Assembly: GCA_947177405.1 (NCBI GenBank)
Contig: CAMWUJ010000019.1
Location: forward strand, 1 to 44,078
Direction of reading: 5' to 3'
DNA: 44,078 nt
Source: an uncultured Porphyromonadaceae bacterium
Lineage (GTDB): Bacteria > Bacteroidota > Bacteroidia > Bacteroidales > Muribaculaceae
Shown: one piece after another, positions 9,744 to 18,967 of the stretch
Layout of the letters: each line of letters starts with the position of its first letter
How positions within the stretch are numbered: the stretch's first letter is position 1
Translations under genes and position numbers: made by a program
The notes under the pieces: generated by a model
Told to the model about the DNA's origin: nothing
The model's database searches: none
The model's input: the letters and a program-made list of their open reading frames with translations, nothing else

Positions 9744-10721
9744 TTAAGGGATACGTCTCAAAAGAGTATAACGGATAAAAAGACGCAAAACTAACGCACC
9801 AAGAGCGATAAGCATCCATGGCATAAAGTTTTCCTCAGTAAACACGTATTTATCCACATCCAAAGTGGTCTTCTCAAGAGAGTCAATCTCCTCGAAAATC
9901 TGATTTAACATCTTTGAGTCAGTGGCCCGGAAATACTTCCCTTTGGTGAGATCAGCTATCGACTTTAGAGCCTGCTCATCAATCTTAGTCTCCATAGTGG
10001 TTGTGGAGAATCCATAAGGATCGGTTATTTTTATTGACCCATTGGTTCCCACTCCAATTGTGTAAATCTTTATACCTTTCTGTTTAGCAATCTGAGCCGC
10101 AGTATTAGGAGCCACATCGCCGGCATTGTTTGTTCCATCGGTGAGAAGGATAATACTTTTAGATTTAGCTTTACCGGAAATAAGACGATTTATAGCACTT
10201 GAAAGTCCGTCACCAATAGCTGTACCGTCATTAAGGGCTCCCATCTGAACATTTGACACCGCATTCACAAGAGCTGTCTTATCTGCCGTGAGAGGCATTA
10301 AAGACAAAGACTCTCCTGAAAATACCACCAAGCCAATGTTATCATCAGTGCGCTGATTGACAAATTTCTGGGCCACTTCCTTAGCCGCCTGAAAACGAGT
10401 AGGCTTCAAATCGGTGGCAAGCATACTGCTGGAAATATCCAGACAAAGCACAATATCAGTGCCCTCCACTCTTGAAGATCGCTCGGAATCATGAGTCTGA
10501 GGTCGCGCAAGAGCAATTATTATCGCCGCAACAGCCACTATCTGGAGAATGAAGCAGAAATGCATAAGCCCGACCTTCCAGGATCCTTTTATAGCCTTAA
10601 AAGGCGATACAGTGGAAATACCGATAGAGGGGGAAGCATTTCTCCACTTCCAAATATACCAGGCTATCAGAGGAACTATTATAAGAAGTAGCCATAATAA
10701 ACGAGGATGAAGCAATATCAT
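9744..10721 (-). CDS. batA: BatA: membrane-anchored VWA-domain protein
   Basis: Inner-membrane protein of 325 residues with membrane segments at about 5-24 and 53-73, a VWA domain with an intact MIDAS (DISSS at 95-99; later LLTDGTNNAG), and a C-terminal membrane segment (about 300-317). The start overlaps the stop of the preceding gene by four bases (ATGA, 10718-10721), a sign of translational coupling. It is the first of the two Bat VWA proteins and a likely client of the MoxR ATPase. The bat genes were named for aerotolerance in Bacteroides; the mechanism is unresolved. Confidence 0.94.
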   Translation of the reverse strand: MILLHPRLLWLLLIIVPLIAWYIWKWRNASPSIGISTVSPFKAIKGSWKVGLMHFCFILQIVAVAAIIIALARPQTHDSERSSRVEGTDIVLCLDISSSMLATDLKPTRFQAAKEVAQKFVNQRTDDNIGLVVFSGESLSLMPLTADKTALVNAVSNVQMGALNDGTAIGDGLSSAINRLISGKAKSKSIILLTDGTNNAGDVAPNTAAQIAKQKGIKIYTIGVGTNGSIKITDPYGFSTTTMETKIDEQALKSIADLTKGKYFRATDSKMLNQIFEEIDSLEKTTLDVDKYVFTEENFMPWMLIALGALVLRLFIRYTLLRRIP

Positions 10722-11743
10722 TTATCACCTCCTTTCTTTTCGTCAATGTTGGCAGACGGATTATCACCCTTATCTTCAGCAATCTCAACCGGACGCGTCT
10801 CCTCCACAAATTTCACTGCATTATCATAAGAAGCGATATTGTCGGCAGGGAGAGGACGAACTTTTGCAAATTTGACAAAGTCGGCCATATTAAGAATCTG
10901 ACGTATCATGGGACGCTGTTCCTTGGTATCTTTATTGCCCGAAAGTGATGCCAGAATCTGACGAGAAGTCATCTCCATAGCGTTTATGCCAAATCTGCGA
11001 TACAAATAACGGCGGAGAATATCAGTAAGCTCGGTGAAATATTCTTTCTCCATTCCATTCTCCCAGAGCTTCTTTTCCTTAAGAAGCTTAAGAGCAGAAG
11101 AGGCCTCTTCATAAGGTGTAGGTTCCGGTTTCTTAGGGAGGATATGACCATCCTTCCGATATTTTTTCCACGCCGCCCATGCTGCTGTCAGAATCACCAA
11201 AATGATAAGCAAAACCCACCAATAGTGCACCATCCAATCTGGAAGAGAATCAAAAATAGATTTATTCTCAGGTTCAGCCACATTAGCGTAGTCGGCTATT
11301 GGAGTTTCAGCAGTAACATTGGGAACAGGATAAACCTTCAGTTCAAGAGAATTTGAACGTGCTGTATCAACTCCGGTTACAAATTCGATCATCGGGAGTT
11401 TATACATCCCCGAATCAAAACTCTGCACGGGAATCTCATATTCAATATTGAGCCGTTTGCCTGTCACAACGGTATCCACTTTGACAGGAGCACGGAATTC
11501 GACACTATCACCACATACTCCGACATAACCCTTTTCCATAATATTTTTGAAGATAGGGAAATGGCCGGTGGTTCCCTGATCCTGTTCAACGGAAAGCCTG
11601 AGAGTAGTAACCTTTCCCATAAGAAGAGTTGCGGAATCAAGTCGTGCTTTTACCACTGAAACTGCACGGGCACCTGTCGCAACCGACAGAACGAGGCTAA
11701 AAACGAGAAAATATTTCTTAAGAATGTTCATTTTAGTCATCAT
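10718..11743 (-). CDS. Membrane protein of the bat operon, unnamed
   Basis: Protein of 341 residues always expected between DUF58 and batA in Bacteroidota. It has a signal peptide (about 5-27), a periplasmic beta-rich domain resembling the N-terminal part of BatD, a transmembrane segment at 172-192, and a cytoplasmic helical tail (EYFTELTDILRRYLYRRFGI) like that following the BatD anchor. The C terminus is acidic and probably disordered. It overlaps DUF58 by four bases upstream and batA by four bases downstream. The exact start is one of three nearby Met codons (11743, 11740, 11731). It may be a coiled-coil/Ig-like adaptor of the Bat complex; this is inference. Confidence 0.8.
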   Translation of the reverse strand: MMTKMNILKKYFLVFSLVLSVATGARAVSVVKARLDSATLLMGKVTTLRLSVEQDQGTTGHFPIFKNIMEKGYVGVCGDSVEFRAPVKVDTVVTGKRLNIEYEIPVQSFDSGMYKLPMIEFVTGVDTARSNSLELKVYPVPNVTAETPIADYANVAEPENKSIFDSLPDWMVHYWWVLLIILVILTAAWAAWKKYRKDGHILPKKPEPTPYEEASSALKLLKEKKLWENGMEKEYFTELTDILRRYLYRRFGINAMEMTSRQILASLSGNKDTKEQRPMIRQILNMADFVKFAKVRPLPADNIASYDNAVKFVEETRPVEIAEDKGDNPSANIDEKKGGDK

Positions 11744-12618
11744 GATTTAATCCCTCTTCTTCTAAAAAGGCCAAGGAGAGCTTTAACAAAATCCTCGTCG
11801 GTAGTGATCTGAGCAAGATCCACCCCACACTTTGCTACGGTGGATGATAGCTTCTGCTGACGGTCATACCATCCGCGAGCGTAAGCCTTCCGTGCACTCT
11901 TGGATGATGTGTCAATCCATCGATCAATTCCGGCTTCCATATCACGCACCCGGATAAGACCAACATCGGGCATTTCCGCATCCCTACGGTCGTAAACCTG
12001 AATTGCCGCAAGGTCATGCTTTTTATTAGCTATCGACATACTCTTGAAAAAATCATGGGTATCGATGAAGTCGCTTATCAAAAATGCTGTGCAGCGTTTC
12101 TTAATGGCGTTGGTGAGAAATTCAAGAGCCACATTTATATCAGTGCCAATGCTCTCAGGTTCGAAATTTATGATTTCGCGGATTATAAGCATAATATGCT
12201 TCTTCCCTTTCTTGGGAGGGATGAATTTCTCCACTTTATCGCTGAAGAAGATTACTCCGACTTTGTCATTGTTGGTGATGGAAGAGAAAGCAAGAGTAGC
12301 AGCAATTTCTGCCATCTTCTCCTTTTTTGATTCGCCTACGGCACCAAAATCCCTACTTCCGCTCACATCCACGAGAAGCATAACCGTCAGTTCGCGCTCT
12401 TCCTCATATACTTTAACAAAAGGCTTATTCTGCCTTGCGGTTACATTCCAGTCGATATCCCTGATATCATCACCGGGTTGATATTCTCTTACCTCAGAAA
12501 ATATTACACCACGCCCTTTGAAAGCACTGTGATACTCACCGGCGAAAATATTCTGGCTAAGACCACGAGTCTTTATTTCAATCTTTCTGATTTTTTTCAG
12601 AAGTTCGTTTGCGTCCAT
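11740..12618 (-). CDS. DUF58 protein (VWA-like, MoxR partner)
   Basis: Cytoplasmic protein of 292 residues in the DUF58 family. The family signature YQPGDDIRDIDWN is at 46-58 and the VWA-like metal motif DVSGS at 84-88. The N-terminal IKTRGL motif is also typical. DUF58 genes usually follow moxR, and here it starts 77 bases after moxR. The pair is thought to work as ATPase and VWA adaptor for assembling or activating membrane complexes. Its end overlaps the next gene by four bases, so it is translated as part of the bat operon. Confidence 0.92.
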   Translation of the reverse strand: MDANELLKKIRKIEIKTRGLSQNIFAGEYHSAFKGRGVIFSEVREYQPGDDIRDIDWNVTARQNKPFVKVYEEERELTVMLLVDVSGSRDFGAVGESKKEKMAEIAATLAFSSITNNDKVGVIFFSDKVEKFIPPKKGKKHIMLIIREIINFEPESIGTDINVALEFLTNAIKKRCTAFLISDFIDTHDFFKSMSIANKKHDLAAIQVYDRRDAEMPDVGLIRVRDMEAGIDRWIDTSSKSARKAYARGWYDRQQKLSSTVAKCGVDLAQITTDEDFVKALLGLFRRRGIKS

Positions 12619-12695
12619 AGACTAAAAACTTTTCGTAATTATCGGAATCCAAAGTCGATCCGAATTATCTGAGGGTATTTAGAGATGATTCCACA

Positions 12696-13691
12696 TCAAG
12701 GCACGACCACTTTATCAAGAATATCAGTTATGACATCATCGGTAGAGATATTATTAGCTTCTGCTTCATAAGTGAGGCCAATACGATGACGCATAACATC
12801 GTGGCACACTGCCCGCACATCTTCGGGTATCACATAACCTCTGCCCTGAAGGAAAGCGTATGCGCGAGATGCCTTTGCCAATGAAATAGAAGCACGGGGT
12901 GAAGCTCCGAATGAGATTATGCTCTGCAGATCGGAAAGGCCGAACTTCGCAGGCTGACGAGTGGCGAAAACAATATCGACGATATAATTCTCGATTTTTT
13001 CATCCACATAAATCTTCTCTACTATTTTCTGGACTTCAAGAATCTCCTTTTTGTCAATAAGAGGGGTTACAGGGTCAAGCTCACCCTTGATATTCTGACG
13101 GATAATAATCTTCTCTTCCTCCTTAGTAGGATATCCTATCACAACCTTGAGAAGGAAGCGATCCACTTGGGCCTCAGGGAGAGGGTATGTGCCTTCTTGC
13201 TCAATGGGATTCTGTGTTGCCATCACAAGGAAAGGCTCGGGAAGAGGGAATGTGTCATCCCCGATTGTGACCTGACGTTCCTGCATAGCCTCCAGAAGCG
13301 CACTCTGCACTTTAGCCGGGGCACGGTTGATCTCATCTGCCAGAACAAAATTAGCAAACACAGGGCCCTTCTTCACCTCAAAGGATTCCTTCTTTACACT
13401 ATAGATTAGTGTTCCGATCACATCGGCCGGGAGAAGGTCGGGAGTGAACTGAACACGACTGTATTTAGCATCTACAAGGTTTGCAAGAGTCTTGATAGCC
13501 AAAGTCTTAGCCAATCCGGGAACACCTTCGAGGAGCACATGTCCATTGCAAAGGAGAGCTATCAGAAGTGAGTCAACAAGATGTTTCTGACCGACAATGC
13601 GACGGTCCATTCCACTACGAATAAGTGAGAGGAAGCTTGCCTTTGAAGCTATAAGATCATTAAGTTCTCTAATATTTAGTGTCTCTTCCAT
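12696..13691 (-). CDS. moxR: MoxR-family AAA+ ATPase
   Basis: AAA+ ATPase of 331 residues and first gene of the bat operon. The Walker A is GVPGLAKT at 56-63 and the Walker B LADEINR at 117-123, followed by the family sequence PAKVQSALLEAMQERQV and the sensor 1 region MATQNPIEQEGTYPLPEAQ. MoxR proteins are chaperone-like ATPases that mature or activate partners carrying VWA domains. The downstream DUF58, BatA and BatB proteins supply these. A Bacteroidota -7 box and a perfect hairpin lie about 65-100 bases upstream. Confidence 0.95.
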   Translation of the reverse strand: MEETLNIRELNDLIASKASFLSLIRSGMDRRIVGQKHLVDSLLIALLCNGHVLLEGVPGLAKTLAIKTLANLVDAKYSRVQFTPDLLPADVIGTLIYSVKKESFEVKKGPVFANFVLADEINRAPAKVQSALLEAMQERQVTIGDDTFPLPEPFLVMATQNPIEQEGTYPLPEAQVDRFLLKVVIGYPTKEEEKIIIRQNIKGELDPVTPLIDKKEILEVQKIVEKIYVDEKIENYIVDIVFATRQPAKFGLSDLQSIISFGASPRASISLAKASRAYAFLQGRGYVIPEDVRAVCHDVMRHRIGLTYEAEANNISTDDVITDILDKVVVP

Positions 13692-13754
13692 AAATGAAGT
13701 AGTTTAAAATCAAATATAGTATTTATGAAACGATACGAAGTTGCGAATCACAAT

Positions 13755-13778
13755 AAATTCCGACAAAAGTCGGAATTT
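13755..13778. other. Perfect 10-bp hairpin near the moxR-bat transcription start
   Basis: Two 10-base arms (13755-13764 and 13769-13778) are exactly complementary, with loop AAAA on the plus strand (TTTT in the mRNA). It lies immediately downstream of the -7 box for moxR, so it would fall at the very 5' end of the mRNA or overlap the start site. It has no T-tract on the minus strand, so it does not look like a terminator. It could be an operator palindrome or a 5' mRNA stabiliser. Confidence 0.65.
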
Positions 13779-13782
13779 GGTG

Positions 13783-13790
13783 CAAAAGTA
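13783..13790 (-). promoter_or_regulatory. -7 promoter element for the moxR-bat operon
   Basis: On the minus strand the box reads TACTTTTG, an exact match to the Bacteroidota -7 consensus TAnnTTTG, and continues GCAC-like as is common. I found no TTTG at the usual 19-20 base spacing, so the -33 element is weak or absent. It lies 91 bases upstream of the moxR ATG. Confidence 0.6.
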
Positions 13791-13859
13791 GTATAAATTA
13801 CGCTATTTGTGAAGATTTTCACTGTTAAATAACGTTTAAACGAAATGGCTCTATACTTA

Positions 13860-15011
13860 TTATTTGTTAACAAAGGCGTTCCAACCTTGTGCCGTAATAG
13901 GTATCTCGGCTCCGTCACGGGTTACCAATGCACATCCAAGTTCAGGTTTCGTGACATATCCTATCATAGAAATTCCCTTTATCTTGTTGATCCTCTCATG
14001 ATCAGTGAGAGGCACCGTAAAAAGAAGCTCATAATCTTCTCCACCGTTCATAGCGGCGGTGACAAGATTCATATTCAGCTCCTCAGCCATAACAGCCGTC
14101 TGATAATCAATGGGAATCTTTTCCTCATATACTCTACATCCGGTCTGAGACTGACGACAGATATGAAGTAATTCCGAGCTCAGACCGTCGCTTACATCCA
14201 TCATGGCTGTGGGCTTTATTCCAGCCTCCCTTAGACTTTGTATTATATCCTTTCTTGCCTCAGGCTTTAATTGGCGTTCAAGAATATACTCTTTTCCACT
14301 GAAGTCCGGTTGGAAATCCGGCAAACCACTTTGAGCAGCCACTCTATTTTCTCTTTCAAGCAACTGAAGTCCCATATAGGCAGCCCCGAGGTCACCACTC
14401 ACACATATAAGATCGGTTGGTTTTGCACCATCTCTATATACCACTTCTTCTTTTACCGCCTCACCTAAACATGTAATTGAAATAACAAGTCCTGTCACTG
14501 AAGCTGATGTGTCTCCTCCTACCAGGTCCACACCGTAGATCTCGCAAGCAAGCCTGATTCCGGCATACAGCTCCTCGATATGCTGAAGAGAGAAACGGCT
14601 GGAAATGCCAAGAGATACTGTGATCTGCTTAGGGGTTCCATTCATAGCATATACATCGCTGAAATTCACTATAGCCGCTTTATAACCCAGATGCTTGAGC
14701 GGTACGTATCTCAAATCAAAGTGAATACCTTCAAGAAGCAGGTCAGTTGTGACAAGTGCTTCTTTTTCACCAAATCTCAACACGGCTGCGTCATCTCCCA
14801 CTCCCTTTATCGTGGATTTACTTTTAAGAGGAAAATCTTTAGTGAGTCGTTCAATAAGACCAAATTCTCCCAGATCGGCTATCTCCTTCGGCTCCTCACT
14901 CTGCATTGATCTATTCTCGATAACAGGGTCTGGATCTTGGAGGATATTATCAGTTTCTGAATTTACTTTTAAATTCTTATCATCAAAATCTTTATCCTTT
15001 TTATCTTCCAT
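13860..15011 (-). CDS. thiL: Thiamine-monophosphate kinase ThiL
   Basis: Phosphorylates thiamine monophosphate to the active cofactor thiamine diphosphate using ATP, in the cytoplasm. Motifs of the AIR-synthase/ThiL fold are clear: GVGDDAAV at about 70-77, TTDLLLEGIHFD, the metal site VGGDTSAS, and SDGLSSEL and NGGEDYELLFT further on. The first 45 residues are an acidic, lysine-rich extension not typical of the family; the conserved part starts at DLGEFGLIERL (47). A Met at 36 could be an alternative start. No TPP riboswitch is evident upstream and no thiamine-synthesis neighbours are present. The punA terminator separates it from the gene upstream. Confidence 0.94.
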   Translation of the reverse strand: MEDKKDKDFDDKNLKVNSETDNILQDPDPVIENRSMQSEEPKEIADLGEFGLIERLTKDFPLKSKSTIKGVGDDAAVLRFGEKEALVTTDLLLEGIHFDLRYVPLKHLGYKAAIVNFSDVYAMNGTPKQITVSLGISSRFSLQHIEELYAGIRLACEIYGVDLVGGDTSASVTGLVISITCLGEAVKEEVVYRDGAKPTDLICVSGDLGAAYMGLQLLERENRVAAQSGLPDFQPDFSGKEYILERQLKPEARKDIIQSLREAGIKPTAMMDVSDGLSSELLHICRQSQTGCRVYEEKIPIDYQTAVMAEELNMNLVTAAMNGGEDYELLFTVPLTDHERINKIKGISMIGYVTKPELGCALVTRDGAEIPITAQGWNAFVNK

Positions 15012-15050
15012 AGTTTAAAAAATCGATTTAACTTATTTACATAGTAAAGA

Positions 15051-15080
15051 TAAAAAGCGCGTGTCGCCACGCGCTTTTTA
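15051..15080 (-). terminator. Rho-independent terminator after punA
   Basis: Hairpin with a 12-13 bp stem (15051-15063 with 15068-15080), GC-rich core GCGCGTG/CACGCGC and loop of four. Both arms end in A/T runs, so it has a T-tract on either strand. It lies 8 bases after the punA stop codon and upstream of thiL. Confidence 0.9.
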
Positions 15081-15088
15081 TATAATTA

Positions 15089-15913
15089 TCAGATACGCGC
15101 CATCATTTCCTTCATGAGCAAAGTCATGACAGGCTGAGCGGTTAACGCCGCTCTTTGAACTTCCTCATGCGAGGGTACCTCCTTTATATCCTTTCCTCCG
15201 AGATCAGTGATGACTGATACTCCGAAAACGGTCATACCAGCATGGTTAGCCACAATAACTTCCGGTACAGTTGACATACCTACTGCATCTCCTCCAATAA
15301 CACGGAAATATTCATATTCAGCAGGAGTCTCAAATGTGGGTCCAGCAGTGCCTACATAAACTCCCTTCATAAGTCGAATATCATGGTCGCGTGCAATACT
15401 GTCGGCCATATTAATCAAAACTGTGGAATATGCTTCAGTCATAGCAGGGAATCGAGGGCCAAGTTCATTATAATTCTTTCCTCTCAATGGATTCTCCGGG
15501 AAAAGATTTATATGATCAGTAATTATCATCACATCTCCGACCTGAAATTCTTTGTTCATACCTCCTGCGGCATTACTTACAAATAGTTTGTCAACGCCAA
15601 GAGCCTTCATCACACGCACGGGAAAAGTTACCTCTTTCATGTCGTAGCCCTCATAATAGTGGAATCTTCCCTGCATAGCCATAATATATTTTCCACCAAG
15701 AGCACCGAAAATCAATTTTCCGCTATGTCCTTCCACTGTGGAAACAGGGAAATTAGGGATGTTTGCGTAATCAAGTTCCACAGGATTCTCAATATGATTC
15801 ACCAAGTCACCAAGACCTGTGCCAAGGATGATAGCAGTATCGGGCATTTTTCCCACTTTTTCCTTGATATAATCAGCAGTCTCTTCGATTTTCTGCAAAT
15901 AAGTTTTTTCCAT
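15089..15913 (-). CDS. punA: Purine-nucleoside phosphorylase (PNP, type II)
   Basis: Trimeric-type purine-nucleoside phosphorylase of 274 residues, splitting inosine or guanosine with phosphate to the base and ribose-1-phosphate for purine salvage. Family motifs include GTGLGDLV near 31-38, the phosphate-site TVEGHSG, QGRFHYYEGY, VSNAAGGMN, and the base-site stretch GPTFETPAEY with VGMSTVPE. The residue N in VITDLGG differs from the VTNxAAG seen in many mammalian-type enzymes; the substrate range may lean to the Bacteroidota form. It lies 104 bases downstream of lpxK and ends in a strong terminator. Confidence 0.94.
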   Translation of the reverse strand: MEKTYLQKIEETADYIKEKVGKMPDTAIILGTGLGDLVNHIENPVELDYANIPNFPVSTVEGHSGKLIFGALGGKYIMAMQGRFHYYEGYDMKEVTFPVRVMKALGVDKLFVSNAAGGMNKEFQVGDVMIITDHINLFPENPLRGKNYNELGPRFPAMTEAYSTVLINMADSIARDHDIRLMKGVYVGTAGPTFETPAEYEYFRVIGGDAVGMSTVPEVIVANHAGMTVFGVSVITDLGGKDIKEVPSHEEVQRAALTAQPVMTLLMKEMMARI

Positions 15914-16017
15914 CTGTTATTCGATTTAGGTTATCATGGAAGCAACTTTGGCAATACCGATCGCAAAGTCAATAAATTTAAAGTTACTTCTTAATACGTA
16001 TATAACGCCTGAGAAGG

Positions 16018-17115
16018 CTAATTTTCACTTGCTTCAATAGCTTTCCTCAAATCCGCTACAAAATCCCCTTCCTCAATTCCGGGCTCCATTCTCACATTTA
16101 CGGGAATATAATATATAACTTTCTTTAGTTCCGGGGGGAAATAAGGGTTATACATCAGTCTCATGGCATCTTTCTCCGTAGTAACAATGATTTTCCTCTC
16201 TCCAGTAAGAGTATTGAATCTCTCCTTTATGATGTTTATATCATCGCGGCTGAAATCGTGATGATCACCAAAATGAGCTACTTTCACCTTAAATTCATAT
16301 CTTCTAAGGTGTCGTACAAGCGGACGAGGATTGGCTATACCGGTGACCAAAAACACACCGTCTTTACGTGAAAGGGTTGATAAGGAGACATTATAAGGAT
16401 CGTCATCCTGAAACACCGGAACTAAAGCACCATACGAATATCTTGAAAAGTAAAGACTTTGATATGGCATGAGATCAAGCTTCTTAGTTACCAAACGATA
16501 TTCCAGAGGTGGAAGTTCTTCCGGACATTTAGTGACAATCACCATATCCGCACGCCCCACTTGGCCAATCGATTCTCTGAGCCTTCCAAGCGGCAGGAGG
16601 TTATCTTCATAGATAGGACGATGGAAATCCATAAGTAATATGGAGACCTTTGGTTTGACATATCTATGCTGGAAGGCATCATCAAGTATTATAAGCTCAA
16701 GATCAGGAAACTCCTTTAACAATTCCTTAATCCCTTTTCTACGATTTTCGCATACAGCAACCTTTACGTTTTTTCCAAATTTCTTGTATATCTGTAAAGG
16801 TTCATCTCCAACAGATTGAGGTGTACTCAGAGAATTGGCAAGTACAAATCCTTTAGTCTTTCTCTTATATCCACGGCTCAACACCGCCACTTTATAATCA
16901 ATTGAAAGATTAGCGAGAATATACTCCACATGAGGTGTCTTTCCGGTTCCTCCGACAGTGATATTACCAACGCTCACTACAGGGATTTCAAATTCCTCCT
17001 GAGGTAATACCCCATGGTCGAAAAGCCAATTTCGCAAGCCGGTGACTCCTCCATAAAGCCATGATAATGGCTTTAGGAGGTAGGTCATCAGTTTATGAGC
17101 AGTATCCTCTCTCAT
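16018..17115 (-). CDS. lpxK: Tetraacyldisaccharide 4'-kinase LpxK
   Basis: Inner-membrane-associated kinase that adds the 4'-phosphate in lipid A synthesis. The 365-residue protein has an N-terminal hydrophobic/amphipathic helix region, a Walker A VGNITVGGTGKT at about 46-57, and the family motifs LSRGYKRKTKG, SVGDEP and LDDAFQHR. The middle ends with DHHDFSRDD and the TTEKDAMRL motif. Its presence fits a Gram-negative with lipid A. It lies 58 bases downstream of sppA and is probably co-transcribed with it and glmM. Confidence 0.96.
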   Translation of the reverse strand: MREDTAHKLMTYLLKPLSWLYGGVTGLRNWLFDHGVLPQEEFEIPVVSVGNITVGGTGKTPHVEYILANLSIDYKVAVLSRGYKRKTKGFVLANSLSTPQSVGDEPLQIYKKFGKNVKVAVCENRRKGIKELLKEFPDLELIILDDAFQHRYVKPKVSILLMDFHRPIYEDNLLPLGRLRESIGQVGRADMVIVTKCPEELPPLEYRLVTKKLDLMPYQSLYFSRYSYGALVPVFQDDDPYNVSLSTLSRKDGVFLVTGIANPRPLVRHLRRYEFKVKVAHFGDHHDFSRDDINIIKERFNTLTGERKIIVTTEKDAMRLMYNPYFPPELKKVIYYIPVNVRMEPGIEEGDFVADLRKAIEASEN

Positions 17116-17174
17116 CTATTTTCAAATTATCTCAGTAATAATTACATAATAATTTAATTCATATTTTCCGGATT

Positions 17175-18956
17175 TCAAAAACCCACTTTAAAATCCGGCA
17201 TTCTTGCCTGCACACGCTGCATAGTAAGGTAGCGACGCAGATAGGCTATTGTAAATTCTGACAATCCGGGATTCATCAATTCTGCAGCTGCCTTCTCAAA
17301 AGAAGTTCCGTCAACTACCATATCCCAGAAAGAAGGTTTGATCTCCGGATAAACGGAAAGAGAATATTTGTCGCTGATTCCTGTTTCCTTAGCAGTCCAT
17401 TCAATAGCCTTTTCAAGACCTCCGAGTTCATCGACAAGTCCGATCTGCTTTGCTTTTATAGCATCCCAGACACGCCCTTCGGCAATAGCCCTGACTTTAT
17501 CAACCGACATTCCACGACCTTTTGCCACACGGTTAATAAACCGGTTATAGCCATCTTCAACATTTTTCTGCACCACTGCAAGCTGTTCATCGGTCATTGG
17601 ACGGTAAAGAGTGGGAAAATCTGCCTGTGGGTTAGTACCTGCAAATTGAGGATTAACCCCGATCTTTTCGAGAAGAACTTCTCCATTAGGGATAAGCCCG
17701 AAGATACCTATAGAGCCGGTTATTGTGAGAGGATCAGCAAAGATGCGGTTTGCTCCACATGATATCCAATAACCACCTGAAGCTGCATAATCACCCATAG
17801 ATACGGCCAGCTTCTTTCCCTTTGACTTAAAATAATCGAGAGCCTCCCCTATCTGATCGCTTCCAAAAGCTGATCCACCGGGAGAATTAACACGCAATAC
17901 AAGCCCTTTTACATCATCATCTTCCGCAAGGTTGGTGATAACAGGCACAAGACGCTCGAAATTAATTCCGGTTGGTGCGCCATCCACAATCTCACCGCAT
18001 GCATAGAGAACAGCGATTCTGTTTTTTCCACCGATCTGAGAGAAAGCATCATCAGCAAGTAGATCACGCGGAGAGACAAACTTAAGGTCGTCTTTCTTCT
18101 TCTTTCCTACCAGCGCGGCAAAACGATCGTCCATAGTACGCTCATAAACCGCTTTATCCACCATTCCGGATTTAACCACTTCCTCAACCGGAGCCCAGGA
18201 TATATTTACGACATCAATCAGAGAATCAATGCGAGCCGGTGTTAGTTTCTTGCGGTCTGCACAAATCTGCTTTTTCATATACCCCCACATGTTCCCGAAC
18301 AAAGTGTCAAGCTGTGCTTTTGCCGGTTCGCTCATCTTATCCATTATGTAAGGCTCCACCGCTGATTTGAACGTGCCGACTTTAACCACCTGCCATGATA
18401 TACCGATTTTATCAAATAAACCTTTCATATAAAGCGATGTGCTTGAAAGTCCTTGCATAGAGATGGAGCCATAAGGATTAATGAAAACCGAGTCGGCGGC
18501 GGAAGCTACATAATAAGCACCGCTATGAAGATTATCTCCGTATGCATATACTTTCTTACCACTCTTCTTGAATTTCACCACCTCATCACGGATGGCATCA
18601 AGAGTAGCGGGTGCTGCCGCCACAGCTCCACACTTGATGTATAGGGCATCTATATTCTTATTTGCAGACGCATTGCGGAGGGCTCTTGTGATAACATCAA
18701 GAGTCTGAGGGCGTTCAATTCCACCATTCAATAGCATTGTATAATCCGGCACCACGGAAGACTCGCGTTCCTCGATCATTCCATTAAGGTCAAGTACGAG
18801 TATGCTGTGCCGGGATATACCTGTAGAATTACCTGATGCACCGAATCGAGCAACCAACCCAATGCCGACAAGCAGGGCAACCACTCCAAAAAGCATGATA
18901 GCTACCCATGTCCCTACAAATGAAGAAAGTGTATTAAGGAAAAAGCGTTTTAACAT
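17175..18956 (-). CDS. sppA: Signal peptide peptidase SppA, 67-kDa type
   Basis: Membrane-bound serine protease of 593 residues that degrades cleaved signal peptides. One N-terminal transmembrane segment (about 12-38) precedes tandem SppA domains. The catalytic dyad residues are visible as Lys197 in VGTFKSAVEP in the first domain and Ser393 in GDYAASGGYW in the second, in the same order as Lys209 and Ser409 of the E. coli enzyme. It starts 11 bases after glmM ends, so it is in the same transcript. Confidence 0.95.
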   Translation of the reverse strand: MLKRFFLNTLSSFVGTWVAIMLFGVVALLVGIGLVARFGASGNSTGISRHSILVLDLNGMIEERESSVVPDYTMLLNGGIERPQTLDVITRALRNASANKNIDALYIKCGAVAAAPATLDAIRDEVVKFKKSGKKVYAYGDNLHSGAYYVASAADSVFINPYGSISMQGLSSTSLYMKGLFDKIGISWQVVKVGTFKSAVEPYIMDKMSEPAKAQLDTLFGNMWGYMKKQICADRKKLTPARIDSLIDVVNISWAPVEEVVKSGMVDKAVYERTMDDRFAALVGKKKKDDLKFVSPRDLLADDAFSQIGGKNRIAVLYACGEIVDGAPTGINFERLVPVITNLAEDDDVKGLVLRVNSPGGSAFGSDQIGEALDYFKSKGKKLAVSMGDYAASGGYWISCGANRIFADPLTITGSIGIFGLIPNGEVLLEKIGVNPQFAGTNPQADFPTLYRPMTDEQLAVVQKNVEDGYNRFINRVAKGRGMSVDKVRAIAEGRVWDAIKAKQIGLVDELGGLEKAIEWTAKETGISDKYSLSVYPEIKPSFWDMVVDGTSFEKAAAELMNPGLSEFTIAYLRRYLTMQRVQARMPDFKVGF

Positions 18957-18967
18957 AATTATCGGTA

